Of a stretch of 64,000 nt of DNA, positions 11,198 through 22,979 are shown one piece after another; the first letter of the stretch is position 1, and each line of letters begins with the position of its first letter. The position numbers and the translations under genes are program-made. Origin of the DNA: Siphonodentalium dalli (Eukaryota > Mollusca > Scaphopoda > Gadilida > Siphonodentaliidae); the NCBI GenBank assembly GCA_032622095.1, contig CP136064.1:186602209-186666208 (forward strand), written 5' to 3'. The notes under the pieces are model-generated. The model saw only the letters and a list, made by a program, of their open reading frames with translations, was not told the DNA's origin and made no database searches.

Positions 11198-11786
11198 TAT
11201 GTCGATATATATACGAGAACTACACTTATGCGAAAATATTACTTTCCGGTTCCGTTCTATTTACGAACACAAACAGGCCCGAGTAGTCTTGCAGATTCGG
11301 AAAATGCGCGGTGCAGTCTTACTCGTCTCAGCTGATACGCTGGTAGCGGTTTCTGACAACTAATGAGGGTTATTAAACCCAACCTGCTATAGATCCGGGC
11401 TTACATGTATATATTATCTTTTGTGTTATAATCATACTATATGACTATTGTATATAACTCTGTTTCTCAATATCCGTTACATGTAATTTCCATGTGTTTA
11501 TTTGGATGAGAGAATAAAGCATATCTATCTGCGAACATGTATGCTACAGAAAGAATAATTGGAACAGTTTTTTTTATCTTCATCTTGGCACAATTAATTT
11601 TCTATTCTATGCTATCCATGGTATGATAAGAAATAAAGAGCGTTTATCTCACGTGCAAGAAATGATAATTCACGGAAACTGTCTACGAATGCTTTTGTCA
11701 GGGTATATGGGGAACATGTAGAGACCGAGAGCTAGTGTACTTGTCGACATCTATAGGATATATCATCTGTTCTGGATCATCCCATG
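11198..11786. other. No feature recognised
   Basis: Sequence without supported features. An AATAAAGAGCGTTTAT motif at about 11631 belongs to a short repeat also seen at 12453, 55602, 59347 and 61420. Confidence 0.4.
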
Positions 11787-12216
11787 AATCCTACTCTGGC
11801 TACGTCCGTAGAGATCATACTCCACCAGTTCAAAACCTGGCATCTTGTTCGTGTTCTAACATTCACAAAACAATGCAGGTAATATATTTCTTAGTTAATA
11901 TCTGTTCCTTAATGTCAGAGTAAGTTAATGTTCCGGCTAGAGTTTGCATGGTTTGTGTGACTTTTGTGAGCCGATTTTACTTTGCTTGCAATCGTGGAAA
12001 TTCACCCGGATAATCAATATAATGTTTATTGCGACACCGGATCACAATATCACGCCATTTCGAGCTGGGACCACTCCCCACTGTGAAATAGATTATTACG
12101 GAAGAAGTATTAATAAAGAAATATATTCCTGCGTTGTTCGTTCAATGTTCCCATGCATTCATGGTTTGAACGAGTGGACTATGATCTCTACGGGCGTAGC
12201 CAGAGTAGATATTCGT
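11787..12216. repeat. Diverged foldback element
   Basis: ATCCTACTCTGGCTACGTCC plus GTAGAGATCATACTCCAC (11788-11826) is inverted at about 12172-12212. Weaker pairing extends outward on both sides. The central part is unpaired and a 142-codon frame there is incidental. Confidence 0.55.
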
Positions 12217-12695
12217 GGCATGATCTACATCTTACAAATTGCATATACATTATTTGCAGCTACCTCTCGGGTTGAAACCTCAAATTATGTTTGTTTTTTT
12301 GTTTCAGTCAGGTCTGATTCCTGGTATCAAAATAGGTCGATAAATATTTTAAATACTGTTTTACGAACATGATATATGCCACACGAGTAGTTACTTAATT
12401 CATGTTAATAAGTAACATCGGGTCTCGGCTTTTTTTCTTCAGCATGAGTCAATAAAGAGCGTTCGCAATTGTTAGCCTATTCCTGATATGGTAAAAATAA
12501 AAAACGTTTAATTCCCTCACATATTCGCGAAAATGTAAAACAGCGGGAAATTGCTATCATTTTCCATAATATATAACCGGCACCTCGTGGTTTGTCGGCC
12601 TATTTTATTCGTTCAGACAAATAACATAGAGCTATTTTAGAAGGTTCAAATGAACCATCCCCATTTAAATGACTCATGTCCGGTATTGAACGCAC

Positions 12696-12938
12696 CTTCG
12701 TAGTTCACTCGTCCATCTCCGTCCATATCCGCCTCTCGTATCATCTCCTCGATTTCTTCGTCTGTCAATTTCTCGCCCAAATTTTGCATAACGTTTCTCA
12801 GTTCTGTTGACGTAATAAAGCCACTCCCATCTGTATCAAAGACACGGAATGCTTCCTTAAGCTCGGTCTCGTTGTCGTGAGATTGTAACTTCCTTGCCAT
12901 CATTGTTATAAATTCAGGGAAATCTATGGTTCCGCTGT
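12696..12938 (-). CDS. Calmodulin-like gene, exon covering EF-hands 2-4
   Basis: Encodes the end of EF-hand 2 (SGTIDFPEF), the linker MMARK, a complete EF-hand 3 loop ([12 protein letters not shown]) and most of EF-hand 4 ([11 protein letters not shown]). Between the last two it keeps the conserved LGEKLTDEE segment. The acceptor reads TCTTTTTCAG|ACAGC and the donor GAAG|GTGCGT. The 243-bp length equals the sum of two adjacent vertebrate calmodulin exons (107 and 136 bp), so an intron appears to be absent here. Calmodulin-family proteins bind four calcium ions and regulate target enzymes in the cytosol and nucleus. Many substitutions from the near-invariant animal calmodulin point to a paralogue or calmodulin-like protein. 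The last short exon, which supplies the final EF-4 glutamate, was not found to the left and may lie outside the window. Confidence 0.88.
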
Positions 12939-13045
12939 CTGAAAAAGATGAACATGCATGTGATGTATAGATGTATAATATGATAATATGCAAGACATAT
13001 AGAACGACCCCGGCATGGTGTTAAAGATCCATAAATAACGCTCCC

Positions 13046-13230
13046 AAATGACTAGGAACCGAGGAGTCGAGGAACCGACACATCAAAGCTCAGAGTGATC
13101 AGATATCGATTTTTGAAATTTGTTATTTCTCGAATTATTTGTGGCCCAGAAAAGAGATGTCAAACTGATGGTCTCGGACAAATTTGCGGATGAAGATGGA
13201 TAACTCTAAAATCAAGTGGTAATATGGCAA
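13046..13230. mobile_element. AGGTACTCAA-family MITE fragment
   Basis: Contains GAGTCGAGGAACCGA, ATCAAAGCTCAGAG, AGATATCGATTTT and AACTCTAAAATCAAGTGG in the order seen in the full copies. Both termini are lost. Confidence 0.6.
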
Positions 13231-13628
13231 AATTTCGTGATAGACAAGTGATAATACGCCCATATTTTGTCATAGTCATAACATCTCTTTCTCACAAAGT
13301 TACACCATGCAAACATTTTACTGAGCACAGACCATATTGTTTTTTTTTGACGGACGTTATTCTCTTCATGTGCACGTATGTTTTACATATATCTTCACTA
13401 AACGTTCTGTTGATTGAGAGGTATAAAATAAGACGTTTTAGCCAGATGGATCATAACTTTAGCTTTAGCTTATGTCACTGGGAAGTAGCTGTTTTGTCTT
13501 ATTTTCCTTACAACCTGGGACAGGAATTGTGACAATTATTAGAATTTTGTAACATTTTTATCACAATTTCATTTTACGATCATTTTAAGTAAATTAGTTG
13601 TAATATTATGCGTTTCCCTTGTGTGTTC

Positions 13629-13692
13629 AGTGTTGTTGTTGCTGCTGTTGTTTATATTTGTGTTGTTTTGTTGTTGTTGTTGTTGTTGTTGT

Positions 13693-13745
<53 letters not shown>

Positions 13746-13765
13746 TTGTTGTTGTTGTTGTTGTT
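13629..13765. repeat. (TTG)n-(ATG)n-(TTG)n compound microsatellite
   Basis: Trinucleotide runs of TTG, then about 17 ATG/GAT units, then TTG again. The apparent 65-codon protein is a repeat artefact. Confidence 0.95.
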
Positions 13766-14129
13766 TATTTTGTAAGTGTTTTCGCGATGAGGCAGGGCAC
13801 CTTAAAGCGTTCTTGATTGTTCAATTTACATGAAAAGAGTCATCACGGTTTTCAATATCTATTCCTCAGAAATAGAGAATAGAGAAAAGCAGCTCTATTT
13901 GCTGTATCATGGCTATACACAATTCACTCAATTTGACAGCCAGGTCTATTGCATGACTTCAATTGATGTACGGAATGGTCTTTCAATAGGAAACGGAGCG
14001 GCCTCTACTTGCTAATGCAACCGACGATCTAAGAAAACATTACACCTCCCACAACCCTCACCAGACTAATCCCAATGGATGCCAAACCATAAAGCACTAA
14101 ATCAAACGTTCCATCATTGTTAACATAGT

Positions 14130-15083
14130 GTGTTGTTCTCTTTACCAGACATGAATAAAGCAACCAAGGCAATGTACTCTATTATATCGAAATCAAGAAT
14201 TCATTGCTTGTCAGTGAAAAACATGTTTGAAATGTTTGACGCCCAAGTTTTACCAATTATGTTGTATTGTTGTGAAGTATGGGGCTCAGGGAGTAATGCA
14301 ATATTTGAAAATATCCACAGAAAATTTATAAAGCATGTGCTCCATCTAAAGTCATCGACTCCTAATTATATGGTATATGGTGAAAGTGGTAGACTACCGA
14401 TTGAGTACACAATTAATCTGCGCATTCTGAAATACTGGATGAATATTAAGAATATGAAACAAAGCAGATTTTGTAAAACTCTTTATTTACTAGCTCTGAA
14501 TGTATGTGAATCTGTGTCAGTAAAATTTCAGTGGATAGAAAAAATAAAGGATATCCTGACAAATTGTGGTCAGATCCATCTCTGGAAAATGGAAAATATT
14601 CCATGTTCAGATACACTAGTACCATACTTCAAGTGCAATTTAAATAGTCAATTCCGTAATGTGTGGTTTTCTGATATTGAAAACTCTAATCGAGGTAACA
14701 CCTATAAAATTTTCAAGCATGACATTAATTTTGAAATATACTTGGATAGTTTGGATACAAAAAATAGAATATCTCTATGTCAATTTCGTACTAGTAACCA
14801 CCGCTTACCAATAGAGAAAGGCCGTTGGAACGGAACAAACGTATTTTCTAGATTGTGCCCCATGTGTAAAAAACGTAAACTTGGGGATGAATTTCACTAC
14901 TTAATGGAATGTGAATATTTTGAAGAGGCAAGAAATCGCCTCATGCTTAGGAAATATATAGGTATAAAACACCCAACTATTGATATTCTAGATGACATAC
15001 TAAATTTGAAAGATGCAACGTCTCTTCGCAAACTGTGCTCGTTCATTCGACTGATAAACCTTAAACTGGACACAAGTGATTAG
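14130..15083 (+). pseudogene. Non-LTR retrotransposon (LINE) ORF2, 3' part
   Basis: An open frame of 317 codons corresponds to the region downstream of the reverse transcriptase core. LPIMLYCCEVWG near residue 41 is the conserved segment after the RT domain. FRTSNHRLPIEKGRW and a C-terminal cysteine/histidine motif (CPMCKK...DEFHYLMEC, residues about 252-273) follow. Such motifs are typical of animal LINE ORF2 C-termini. The endonuclease and the catalytic RT motifs are missing, so the copy is 5'-truncated near 14130 as is usual for target-primed insertions. The frame itself is undamaged, which suggests a fairly recent insertion. The first ATG is arbitrary. It ends in TAG, followed by a TTG-rich tail. 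It sits in the sense opposite to the host calmodulin-like gene. Confidence 0.82.
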
Positions 15084-15094
15084 TATAGAGTTAA

Positions 15095-15300
15095 TGTTAT
15101 TGGTGTTGTTGTTGTTATTGTTATTGGTGTTGTTGTTGGAGTTGATGTTGTTTTTTAGTGTTGTATTAAGACTGTTGCTGTTAGATATAAAGATTATGAC
15201 GATGACGAAGATGATGATGGTTATTATGATTATGAAGATGACTCTAATGTAAAAATGAAATTGATGATAATGATGATAAAAATGATGATGAACGTGCGCC
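15095..15300. repeat. TTG/GAT-rich simple sequence after the LINE
   Basis: GTTGTTGTTATTG and GATGATGATGG-type runs directly follow the LINE stop codon. The compound microsatellite at 13629-13765 lies upstream, so the truncated LINE is bracketed by similar simple repeats. Confidence 0.7.
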
Positions 15301-15529
15301 ATGTCAATCGGGACAACACTGTATATTGTGTATATAATGCATTATGTTCCTCTTCTCCACCCTCTGTGTATATACTTTCCATTTCTCGATATCATTGTCA
15401 TATTTTGATCAGAGAATAAAGCATTCAAGACGCGATTTATCACGCCAATCCCGATAAGCGAGAGGTCGCGATTCCTGCACATGTGCCGACAAATAAAACA
15501 GATGATGTACATGTAACTACGTTTTGAAT

Positions 15530-15740
15530 ATTTAATGGCACGGATGGCCCTTCGATGTGGGTATGCTGTTAAAATAGTCACACCCGTTAAAACTGCCATA
15601 CACTGAAAGACATATTTTATTCTTATACCAATCGTGTAAATGGTATGTTGTTGTCAAGTTTGTACGCTTTAATATGCAAACATAAGCCAGGTCCTGTAAC
15701 ATTTTTGGCTTTTGTTTATCTAACAAAGCGTACACACTTG
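15530..15740 (+). repeat. Dispersed repeat (GGGTATGCTGTTAAAATA family)
   Basis: Shares GGGTATGCTGTTAAAATA, TTCTTATACCAAT and GGCTTTTGTTTA blocks in order with 58318-58510. A partial relative is at 61290-61415. Confidence 0.6.
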
Positions 15741-15745
15741 ACAAT

Positions 15746-16113
15746 AGAGACCTTTCGCAAAAATCACTATTACGATTACGGGTAGGATATATTGTCCTAG
15801 TAAGATGGCTAATTGGTGAGACAGCATATGCCCCACTTTATTTAGTTACACATATACTTGATGGAAGAAGTAATGTGTGTCTCTTCAGATCCCATGTGCT
15901 TATCCGCATGTAATAGGCCACACGAATAATGTTAGAGCGTCCCCAAGCAGAACCGGTGGCACATTCTTGACACATCTGCACATAATTAAACTGTGTGGGG
16001 TATATTTTGTCTCACATAAGAAACCCCGTGCGTAAAGATCGAATTTTGGCCGTATATACTGGCAGGATATTTCCATATCCGTAATCGTATTCGTGATTTT
16101 GCGAAAGGTCTCT
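15746..16113. mobile_element. Compact MITE with AGAGACCTTTCGCAAA ends
   Basis: Left AGAGACCTTTCGCAAAAATC pairs with right GATTTTGCGAAAGGTCTCT, and the pairing continues through ATTACGATTACGG / CCGTAATCG. AAT flanks both ends (15743-15745 and 16114-16116). It is the short relative of the 8594-11197 element. Confidence 0.75.
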
Positions 16114-16182
16114 AATAACATGCTATTTACGCGATATAAGAACAATATCTGTTTATAATTTAATATTCTTTCTGTTTATGGC

Positions 16183-16712
16183 AGGGGGGGGGGTGAAAAA
16201 ATATTTTCCGGCACGTATGCCGGGGTGGGTGGGTGGTCAAAGCCACCAACAAGCAAAACAAAAATGTCCTGCTTGTTTTTTTAGTGTTTTGGCAATGAGT
16301 TGGGCTTCAAAACCACTTTGAATGAGAGAAATAATGTAATTCTAACTGGTAAACTGACTGCAGGCAGTTATCGTGTTATATTTTGTTGCAAATTTTGAAA
16401 TTCAAGATGGCCGCTGGCAGCCATGTTTTTTTGACCGAATGACCTCAAAATGACTCATTCCTATTTACATGTCCATGTTAACATCCATGATAAATAGTAT
16501 GCACATAAATTCATATACAGCTGTTTACAGTGAATTTTCCCCCGCAAATCTCTGTTTTAGTGTTAAAAAGGGGGGGGTGTCAAAAAATGGTCGGAAAAAA
16601 CTGCCGAAAACGGAAAAAAAATTGGCGGTGGGGGTGGGTGGGTAAAAAAAATGATCGAAAGGAAAAAATGCCATACGTGCATGAAATTTTTTTCCGACCC
16701 CCCCCCCCCCCT
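16183..16712. mobile_element. MITE with poly-G TIR and GTTTATGGC duplication
   Basis: A run of Gs followed by TGAAAAAATATTTTCCGGCA at the left pairs with TGCATGAAATTTTTTTCCGA and a run of Cs at the right. GTTTATGGC (9 bp) occurs at 16174-16182 and 16713-16721. The duplication could also be read as 8 bp, so hAT or Mutator-like origin is open. A smaller G-rich/C-rich inverted pair lies inside, around 16569 and the C-run at 16698. Confidence 0.65.
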
Positions 16713-17170
16713 GTTTATGGCCGTTATAACGGAAGTGACTTTTAACAGCAATACCCAACGCGAACGCCATCCGTGACTTTAAGTTTGTCGAATGTGCCAA
16801 CGCTGTACCAATAAAACTACATTTTATACAACACGCAATTCGAGAATGTAAGTTTGCTGTGTGCACGTACAGTGTGCATATTCACACAAATTCGCCGCGC
16901 CGAATAGACCGAACAAATTGACGATTGATAAATACAGCACGGATATCCATTTATTTCGCGACTAATGATTACAGTTTGTGTTTGGCGAATCGATCCCTTG
17001 GGGTAGCATACACAATAGGCAAATGCGAACCATCGATGTATCGCTCGTTTCATATGTAATATGTGCACGGCATTGGAGCGGCGGTCCTGAAATTCAGGTC
17101 AGACCGACCCAGGTTCAACATTCTCAACATTGGTTTCCACGGATGGAAAGCAGTGAAATCAGGAAAATGT

Positions 17171-17277
17171 GACACTGACCGACAATATATCCTGGTGACA
17201 GTGAGCGACACTCTATCCTGGTTGCATTGAGCGACAATAAATATCCTGGTAGCACTCAGCGACAATCTATCCTGGGC
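17171..17277. repeat. 27-bp minisatellite, short array
   Basis: About four units of the type TATCCTGGTGACAGTGAGCG ACAAT. The same unit forms the larger array at 18288-18525. Confidence 0.8.
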
Positions 17278-18287
17278 CCTGTTCTATAGATTCGTAACAG
17301 CAGTGATATGAGTTGCGGAGAACGTTCCTCGGCAATTTCCTAATTTTGTAAAGCGAGACCTGTGTTGTATAGTACTCGAGCAATTGTATTCTTGTGAATA
17401 CCCTTTGTTGGCGTGCTAAGTCTCACGGGGCCAATAAATGTCATATCATGTCGGGATGCTGGGTTCAAATTATGCACGCGTTTATACATATATTTTGGGA
17501 TGGGGTTCATAAACAGATAGAAGTTGCCTTTGATAATTACAGGGTTTCCACAGACATGTTATGACAGTGACAAGGCCGATTCTCACCAAAATACTCAATA
17601 ATTGTGAATTTCATACAGGGACGTGCCGATAGGGGGTTGGGTGCATCACCCTATTCTTCGTTCCAACGTCCATGAAGATCCCAAATATGATTGAATTATG
17701 GAGTTAAATGGCAATCTCTTGAGACGTTTCGATCGGTGGGGAAGTTGTTGGATTGTAATTTTCTAACAGTAATGTTGGAAATCTTGAGTAACCATCGCAG
17801 AATTTCAACCGGACTCGGAAATATTATCTGGTTCAAGGGAAGGAGATGCACTCGGTCAGCGGAGACCCTATACATGAACGTTAACGCGATTCCATGCCAG
17901 AAAAATGCCACTGAGTTTGAAATTTAAGACTGGAGAATAGGTTGTAATCATTCCAATAGTTAAATAGTCTAATTTCGTTGTAAAATCTAAGTTCTCCATA
18001 AACAAAAAGTAACACCAACCCTTTGGGAAAAGAAAATGTACTTGAATTATATATTTGCACCCTGATTCATATAGGCATTGCTATATCCATTCCCGTATAG
18101 CATTAGAGTAATTTATATTTACCGGTTAACAAGTGTCCGCCTTCACGCACAACAAACGGAGATCTATAGCACTGGATTTGTCTGCTCTTGTAATTGACGG
18201 GGAAATCGCACACAGTATTAAATTGCCGGTATCCATAGTATTCGACACGTTCCTCGCAACTCAAAACACGGCTGTTATGGATCTATA
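17278..18287. other. No feature recognised
   Basis: Intronic sequence of the calmodulin-like gene. ACAGGGACGTGCCGATAGGGG at about 17615 resembles one end of the hAT family, but no partner was found. Confidence 0.4.
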
Positions 18288-18525
18288 GTACAGTACCCTG
18301 GTTGAACTAAGCGACAAGATATCCTGGTAGCACTGAGCGACAAGATATCCTGGTGGCACTGAGCGACAATATACCCTGATGACAGTGAGCTACAATCTAT
18401 CCTGGTGGCACTGAGCGAAAATATATATATATCTTGGTGACACTGAGCGACAATATATTTTGGTGGCACTGAGCGACAATATATCCTGGTGGTACTGAGC
18501 AACAATATATCCTGGACTTTTACAT
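18288..18525. repeat. 27-bp minisatellite, long array
   Basis: Eight or nine units of consensus TATCCTGGTGGCACTGAGCG ACAATA. One unit is expanded by an ATATAT insertion near 18421. Confidence 0.88.
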
Positions 18526-18744
18526 ACAACCTCCAGTTCTGAGATGATGACCGTCAGATATTTCGCAAACTCATAGTTATAATATACCATCACAGTTAAT
18601 GCATTGTCTCACCACACGCAAAGTGCGGACGTTCTGTAACTGTAACAGTGCTGTCCTATCCGTCGCAACAAATTGGATTCCAACTGCTGGTGCCAAACAC
18701 CCTCAATATGCCAATTGAATAAATGACTCTTGTAAACGATATGT

Positions 18745-18880
18745 TTAAAGGTATCAATTTCCAACAACCACAACATTTCTTGAAAAGCCGATTCAGTTAT
18801 CAGAATCGATTAATTGACAAAAAATAATGCCAACCACTGTCAACTGTAGTATAAAATTGTCAAAAAAAAGTGTTATATAT
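18745..18880. mobile_element. AGGTACTCAA-family MITE fragment
   Basis: Contains AAAGGTATCAATT, ACAACATTTCTTGAAAA, TTATCAGAATCGATTAATTG and GTATAAAATTG in family order. It is truncated to the right. Confidence 0.55.
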
Positions 18881-19279
18881 AAAGCCTATTTTGCGGTATA
18901 ACAGTTAAAACTATGGTATATTGTGGTATAGGGAAATGCAGTGTGCTGTAAATTTTGCAGTATAACCTTTTAATCTACGGTGTGGGAATATATACGGTGT
19001 ACTGTTTATTTCACGGTATAATATTGCTGGCAACTCTGCTGTCGGTATTTTACTGTAAACTTTGCAGCCTATATTTTACAGTGAAGAAAACAAATGGCTT
19101 AATCGGATCGTCTTCAGGATCGAATTTGGTCATGTGAAAATGTGGTGGAATCGGGTTTTCAGCATTGTCTCGTTAAAGATTTTCTTATTTATAATGTTTA
19201 CTTTAATTAAACACAAATTCAGACATTTGGCCGATTATTTCAGACATTCAGAAATATTTTACTCCATGTACAGTAAAAA

Positions 19280-19535
19280 GCTCACTACCCTGTACCTGGA
19301 TATTTGGTACTCCAGAATACCCGGACATGTACTCCAAAGTACAAAGACAGGTACTCAACCTAATACCTGGATATTTGGTACACCAGAGTACCTGGACAGG
19401 CACTATGTGAAGTACCTACAGATAGACAGGTGCTCCACACGGGACAAGTATAGTACCCAGGTAGGTACTACATGTTATCTGGGGTTTACAAGTATAGTAT
19501 CTAGGTAGGTATTCCATGTTATCTGGGGTTTTAAG
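19280..19535. repeat. Imperfect tandem repeats (TACCTGGATATTTGGTAC)
   Basis: Two units of TACCTGGATATTTGGTAC..CCAGA are followed by two units of CAGGTAGGTA..CCATGTTATCTGGGGTTT. This explains the 148-codon frame here. Confidence 0.6.
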
Positions 19536-19718
19536 AGTGTAAACACATTTAGTTCACTTAAGTTGTAGCGTTTCCAGAGACAGCTTTTCAATCATTTTCT
19601 GTTATGTTATAAAAACAGTAGAACTGATGTCCCAGAAAAGACGGAGAACAGTAGAAATAGTTTTTTGTTGGTATGTCCGCTCTCCCGAGGATGCACATGT
19701 GAGGTTCGATTAATTTAA

Positions 19719-20209
19719 AGGCCCACTTAATTTTCGAACCCTTAGATCACATATATAAAATATATACAATTTGAAAGAGGATGCTCCAAAACATTGTATT
19801 ATCAACTTATCCGGTGTAATAAACTGTGAACATGTTGTTTTTGTTGAGTTACTGGTGTGTGTTTTTTTTTTTTTGCTTAGGTTTCATCTGGTTTTGTGGT
19901 GCAGAGTGTATTATTTTCAATGGATGGGGAATAACTCTATATGTTAAAGATAGAGTTATTCCCCTTCCATACAAAATACATTTTAAGTTTCAATTCTGTT
20001 GCATCCTGGGAGCCGAAACGGGGGGAATCTTTTTGTGATCTCAGCTGTTTTTTTTATTTTGTATCTCTGATGACATCTTCTGAGAAACAGACGTTTCAAA
20101 TGGTGATGAATTATAGTATTTTAATCATATTTTATGGCAGAGATCGTTAATAAAACCGTATATCAAGGCACTATAAAACAATTCGGTGACTCGAAAATTA
20201 AGTGGGCCT
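19719..20209 (-). mobile_element. TTAA MITE, AGGCCCACTTAA family, complete
   Basis: TIR AGGCCCACTTAATTTTCGA at both ends, flanked by TTAA at 19715-19718 and 20210-20213. Inside, GGGGAATAACTCTATAT and ATAGAGTTATTCCCC form a hairpin (19927-19964). The same family occurs at 44508-46202 and 54755 onward. No coding capacity. Confidence 0.85.
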
Positions 20210-20213
20210 TTAA

Positions 20214-21504
20214 CAAACAAAACTGTTTGTTTCTGAATACCTCCGTCATTTGGAAGATACAATCATTCCAAAAGGAACAAATATTTCTTAAATAACTATA
20301 ATGGCTAGTTAGCACTGGTTATCCCCCTTCCGTTTATATTATATTGATAAGCTATGTGTAATGATATTCAATGGAAGATCGCGTGATACGTGTTGTTCAA
20401 ATTGAATACCATTACACCTAATCGTCAACACCGATTATATACTGTTTTATATATAATCCTTGGACTATTGGCTGGCGCATGAGTGTTATAGTGCGTTGTA
20501 CCAGTTTTGCTAATACCTTTGTATTTCAGAAGGTATTGCTCTTCATATGCAGTCCCCGTAATCTACTATTGATCGCACCATTGAGAAGTAAACTCTTGCA
20601 ATAAAGTCTCGAACTCTCGAAGCTCGAGTAAAATTTGAATATTTAGGTTTGACCGGAAAGACATCTAGTTGGAAACTTCCGGGTCGCATTGTGTGCATAT
20701 GTTTAAAAGCTTCGAACATACAGGTGGAAAACATAGAGTACCGGTTGGAAATTTCTGACACAACCAGGGAGATTGCAAATGAAATTTGCCAGAGATGAGA
20801 AATTGGTCTGATTCAAGGGTGGTAAGAAATTGGAAATTTCTGTTGGACACCCCATACGAATAATCAGTAGGGGCGACCATATCGCCCAGTCACGATTTGC
20901 ATCCACACAGATCGCAAAATGTGTCTCTCGGATGGTGTTGGAAGCATGTCGTCCAATGTGGTTACATGTGTTCTTGCCATTAAATTTTGTTCTCTAACCA
21001 ATCGAAATTCGATAGTTCGTTCACACCCAGGCGGCAATCGTTAGCGAGTTCCCCATCATGCATAGTCGATGTTCCGTCGTCGGTATCGATGTGACTGAGG
21101 AATGTGACCATGCGCCGTGCATTCCGCTTTGGAGAAGTATGTTCGACTTAACGACGAAGCAGGCGTGGATAAAAATTAGTTCTATCCACACAAAGACATC
21201 AAACAAAACTACATCGATCTGTATATCATTTATTCATATCTTTGGGCTTTTAGAGGGCTATCGACATAAGATTGCCCACAATGAAAGCACCTTGGGATTC
21301 GATCCATATGAACACCATGCATATACAGCAGAACTCATCCCCAGGCTGTCCAATTCACTGGGCCATGCTTATCGCTCTGATCAGTCTGCATATGGAACAA
21401 TTTCATTATTAAAACAAACACTTCATATACCTCAGTGAAATGGAATTAGATTTGTAAGCATCCCATTTAGTGCAATCGTTGGTTACTTGACCAATCCTGG
21501 TTAA
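20214..21504. other. Mostly unassigned; hAT-like fragment near 20660-20870
   Basis: GTTGGAAACTTCC, GGTTGGAAATTTC and AATTGGAAATTTCTG with a nearby GATTCAAGGGTGG resemble the interior of the hAT family, but no termini are visible. A 126-codon frame at 21058-21438 matches nothing I recognise. Confidence 0.4.
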
Positions 21505-21680
21505 AGGGGTACTGTACACTAAATCTTGCCATTTATGGGACCAACTCCTTTTATACTGAACATAATATCTGCAACAAATGAATGAATTTGATCCATGGAT
21601 TGGTGCACTCATTTACTATATGAACGATGCAAACAACATGGTAATTATAATGAAAATGAATTTATGACTGGAGTCAAATA
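21505..21680 (+). mobile_element. AGGGGTACTGTA-family TTAA element, left part
   Basis: TTAA (21501-21504) precedes AGGGGTACTGTACACTAAAT. The next ~160 bp match 7937-8100. The far end is not recognisable. Confidence 0.6.
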
Positions 21681-22979
21681 TGATTATTATCTTATTATTT
21701 CTTCCATAACTATCAGCTATTATGCTTGCAAAGGTGTCACTGTCATGCTTGCTATGTTGTTGCTATGAGTGAACGGTGTTGGGATGTGATTGTGACCTAG
21801 CTCTTCTTTGCTGTCAATGTGGTTATTTAAGATTTGTGAAGAATAATGCCAATTATCACAGGTTTATCTTATTTTAATAAAGACTAGATTCTGGTAGACT
21901 AGACAAACAGTTTCCTATAACATTCACTGGCATTCAGTTTCATTACACGTTAACAGTGAAAACTTTGTCTTTAATATGCATATATCTGCATATATCAGGG
22001 CATATATGCAGACCTGTACAACTGTAAGGACAAGTGTATAATGTTGCAAAAGCATAGCCAGACGCCAGTTGACAGTTACCGATTCGTGCGAAGAAAGGGT
22101 TATACATTTTGTATTCCCCTGCTTTGTGTTGATGTGTTTGGACAACATCCCTCAACTTAAGCACGCAAAAGCAATGGAACACCAAAGGTAACCCATTTTC
22201 TTGAAACTTGAATCAGTAACTTCCAACAGTCGGTGATATTGTAAGATTATGCCAGGACAAGAGTCTAGCTTATATATTTGTAGAATTAATTAAGTTGATC
22301 AAAATCGTTAATCATATCCAAAGAACACGAAAGTCCAGCCATTTTACAGCCCTCCTGATCCTCCTATGGCGCCACCGCTGAATATGTTCCATCTTGACTT
22401 CAGGCAACCAATGTTGTATTGACTTTAGTGTGGGCAGTCATAAACACTGACTTATGTTGTATCATGAGCTTAAATGGACGGAATTTGGAGATGGATAGTG
22501 GTGGGTGTAAAAATATTTGATAGATAAAAATTACATGGAAGGATGGGTGGGTCCCAAAATTCGGAAAAACACAAAAATCAACCTTGTGTGTGCACTTTTT
22601 ATCCACCCACCCACTGATTAAAAACGCTCTTATCTACCGCTTTTGGACGACTGAATCATGGCGCTCTTTATAGTTGGCGTGCATTGGAATTTTCGCTTAT
22701 AGGCTGACAAAAATTCAAAACATAGTAAAACTTTCTCTTTTAAAAATAATTTTTGTTTAGCAATGGACCCGGGATCTAATCATTTTATGATATAGAAAAA
22801 TTGCAGTTTTTGGTTTTATGGTGTCAGATAGGACAATGCATCTCCAACCCGTTAGTTACCAAATACTCATTGACGAGTATATAGTGCGTGGGAGAACACC
22901 TTCTATGGTGAAGAAATGGTTAATGTGGCATGCATCCTTCCGAATGAATCCCAGAAAGCATCCCCTACACGCAACTCAC
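21681..22979. other. No feature recognised
   Basis: Intronic sequence directly downstream, in the minus-strand sense, of the 144-bp calmodulin exon. No tandem or inverted repeats stand out. Confidence 0.4.

Larger units (their letters stand above)
12939..22979 (-). other. 10-kb intron of the calmodulin-like gene
   Basis: It is bounded by donor A|GTGAGT at 22979 and acceptor TTTTCAG at 12939, and splits a codon after its first base (phase 1). Joining the flanking exons gives an intact EF-hand 2 loop. The intron is filled with mobile elements: a LINE 3' end, MITEs and minisatellites. Confidence 0.82.

Noticed and set aside
13619-13816. Poly-Asp/poly-Val 'protein'
   Set aside because: Direct translation of the TTG/ATG microsatellite.
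20543-20761. Minus-strand segment RVYFSMVRSIVDYGDCI as a LINE reverse transcriptase piece
   Set aside because: The phrase resembles the post-RT segment, but it stops immediately afterwards and neither flank continues the family pattern.
21058-21438. 126-codon frame as a gene
   Set aside because: No recognisable domain, a competing antisense frame over part of it, and it lies in the calmodulin-like intron near repeats.
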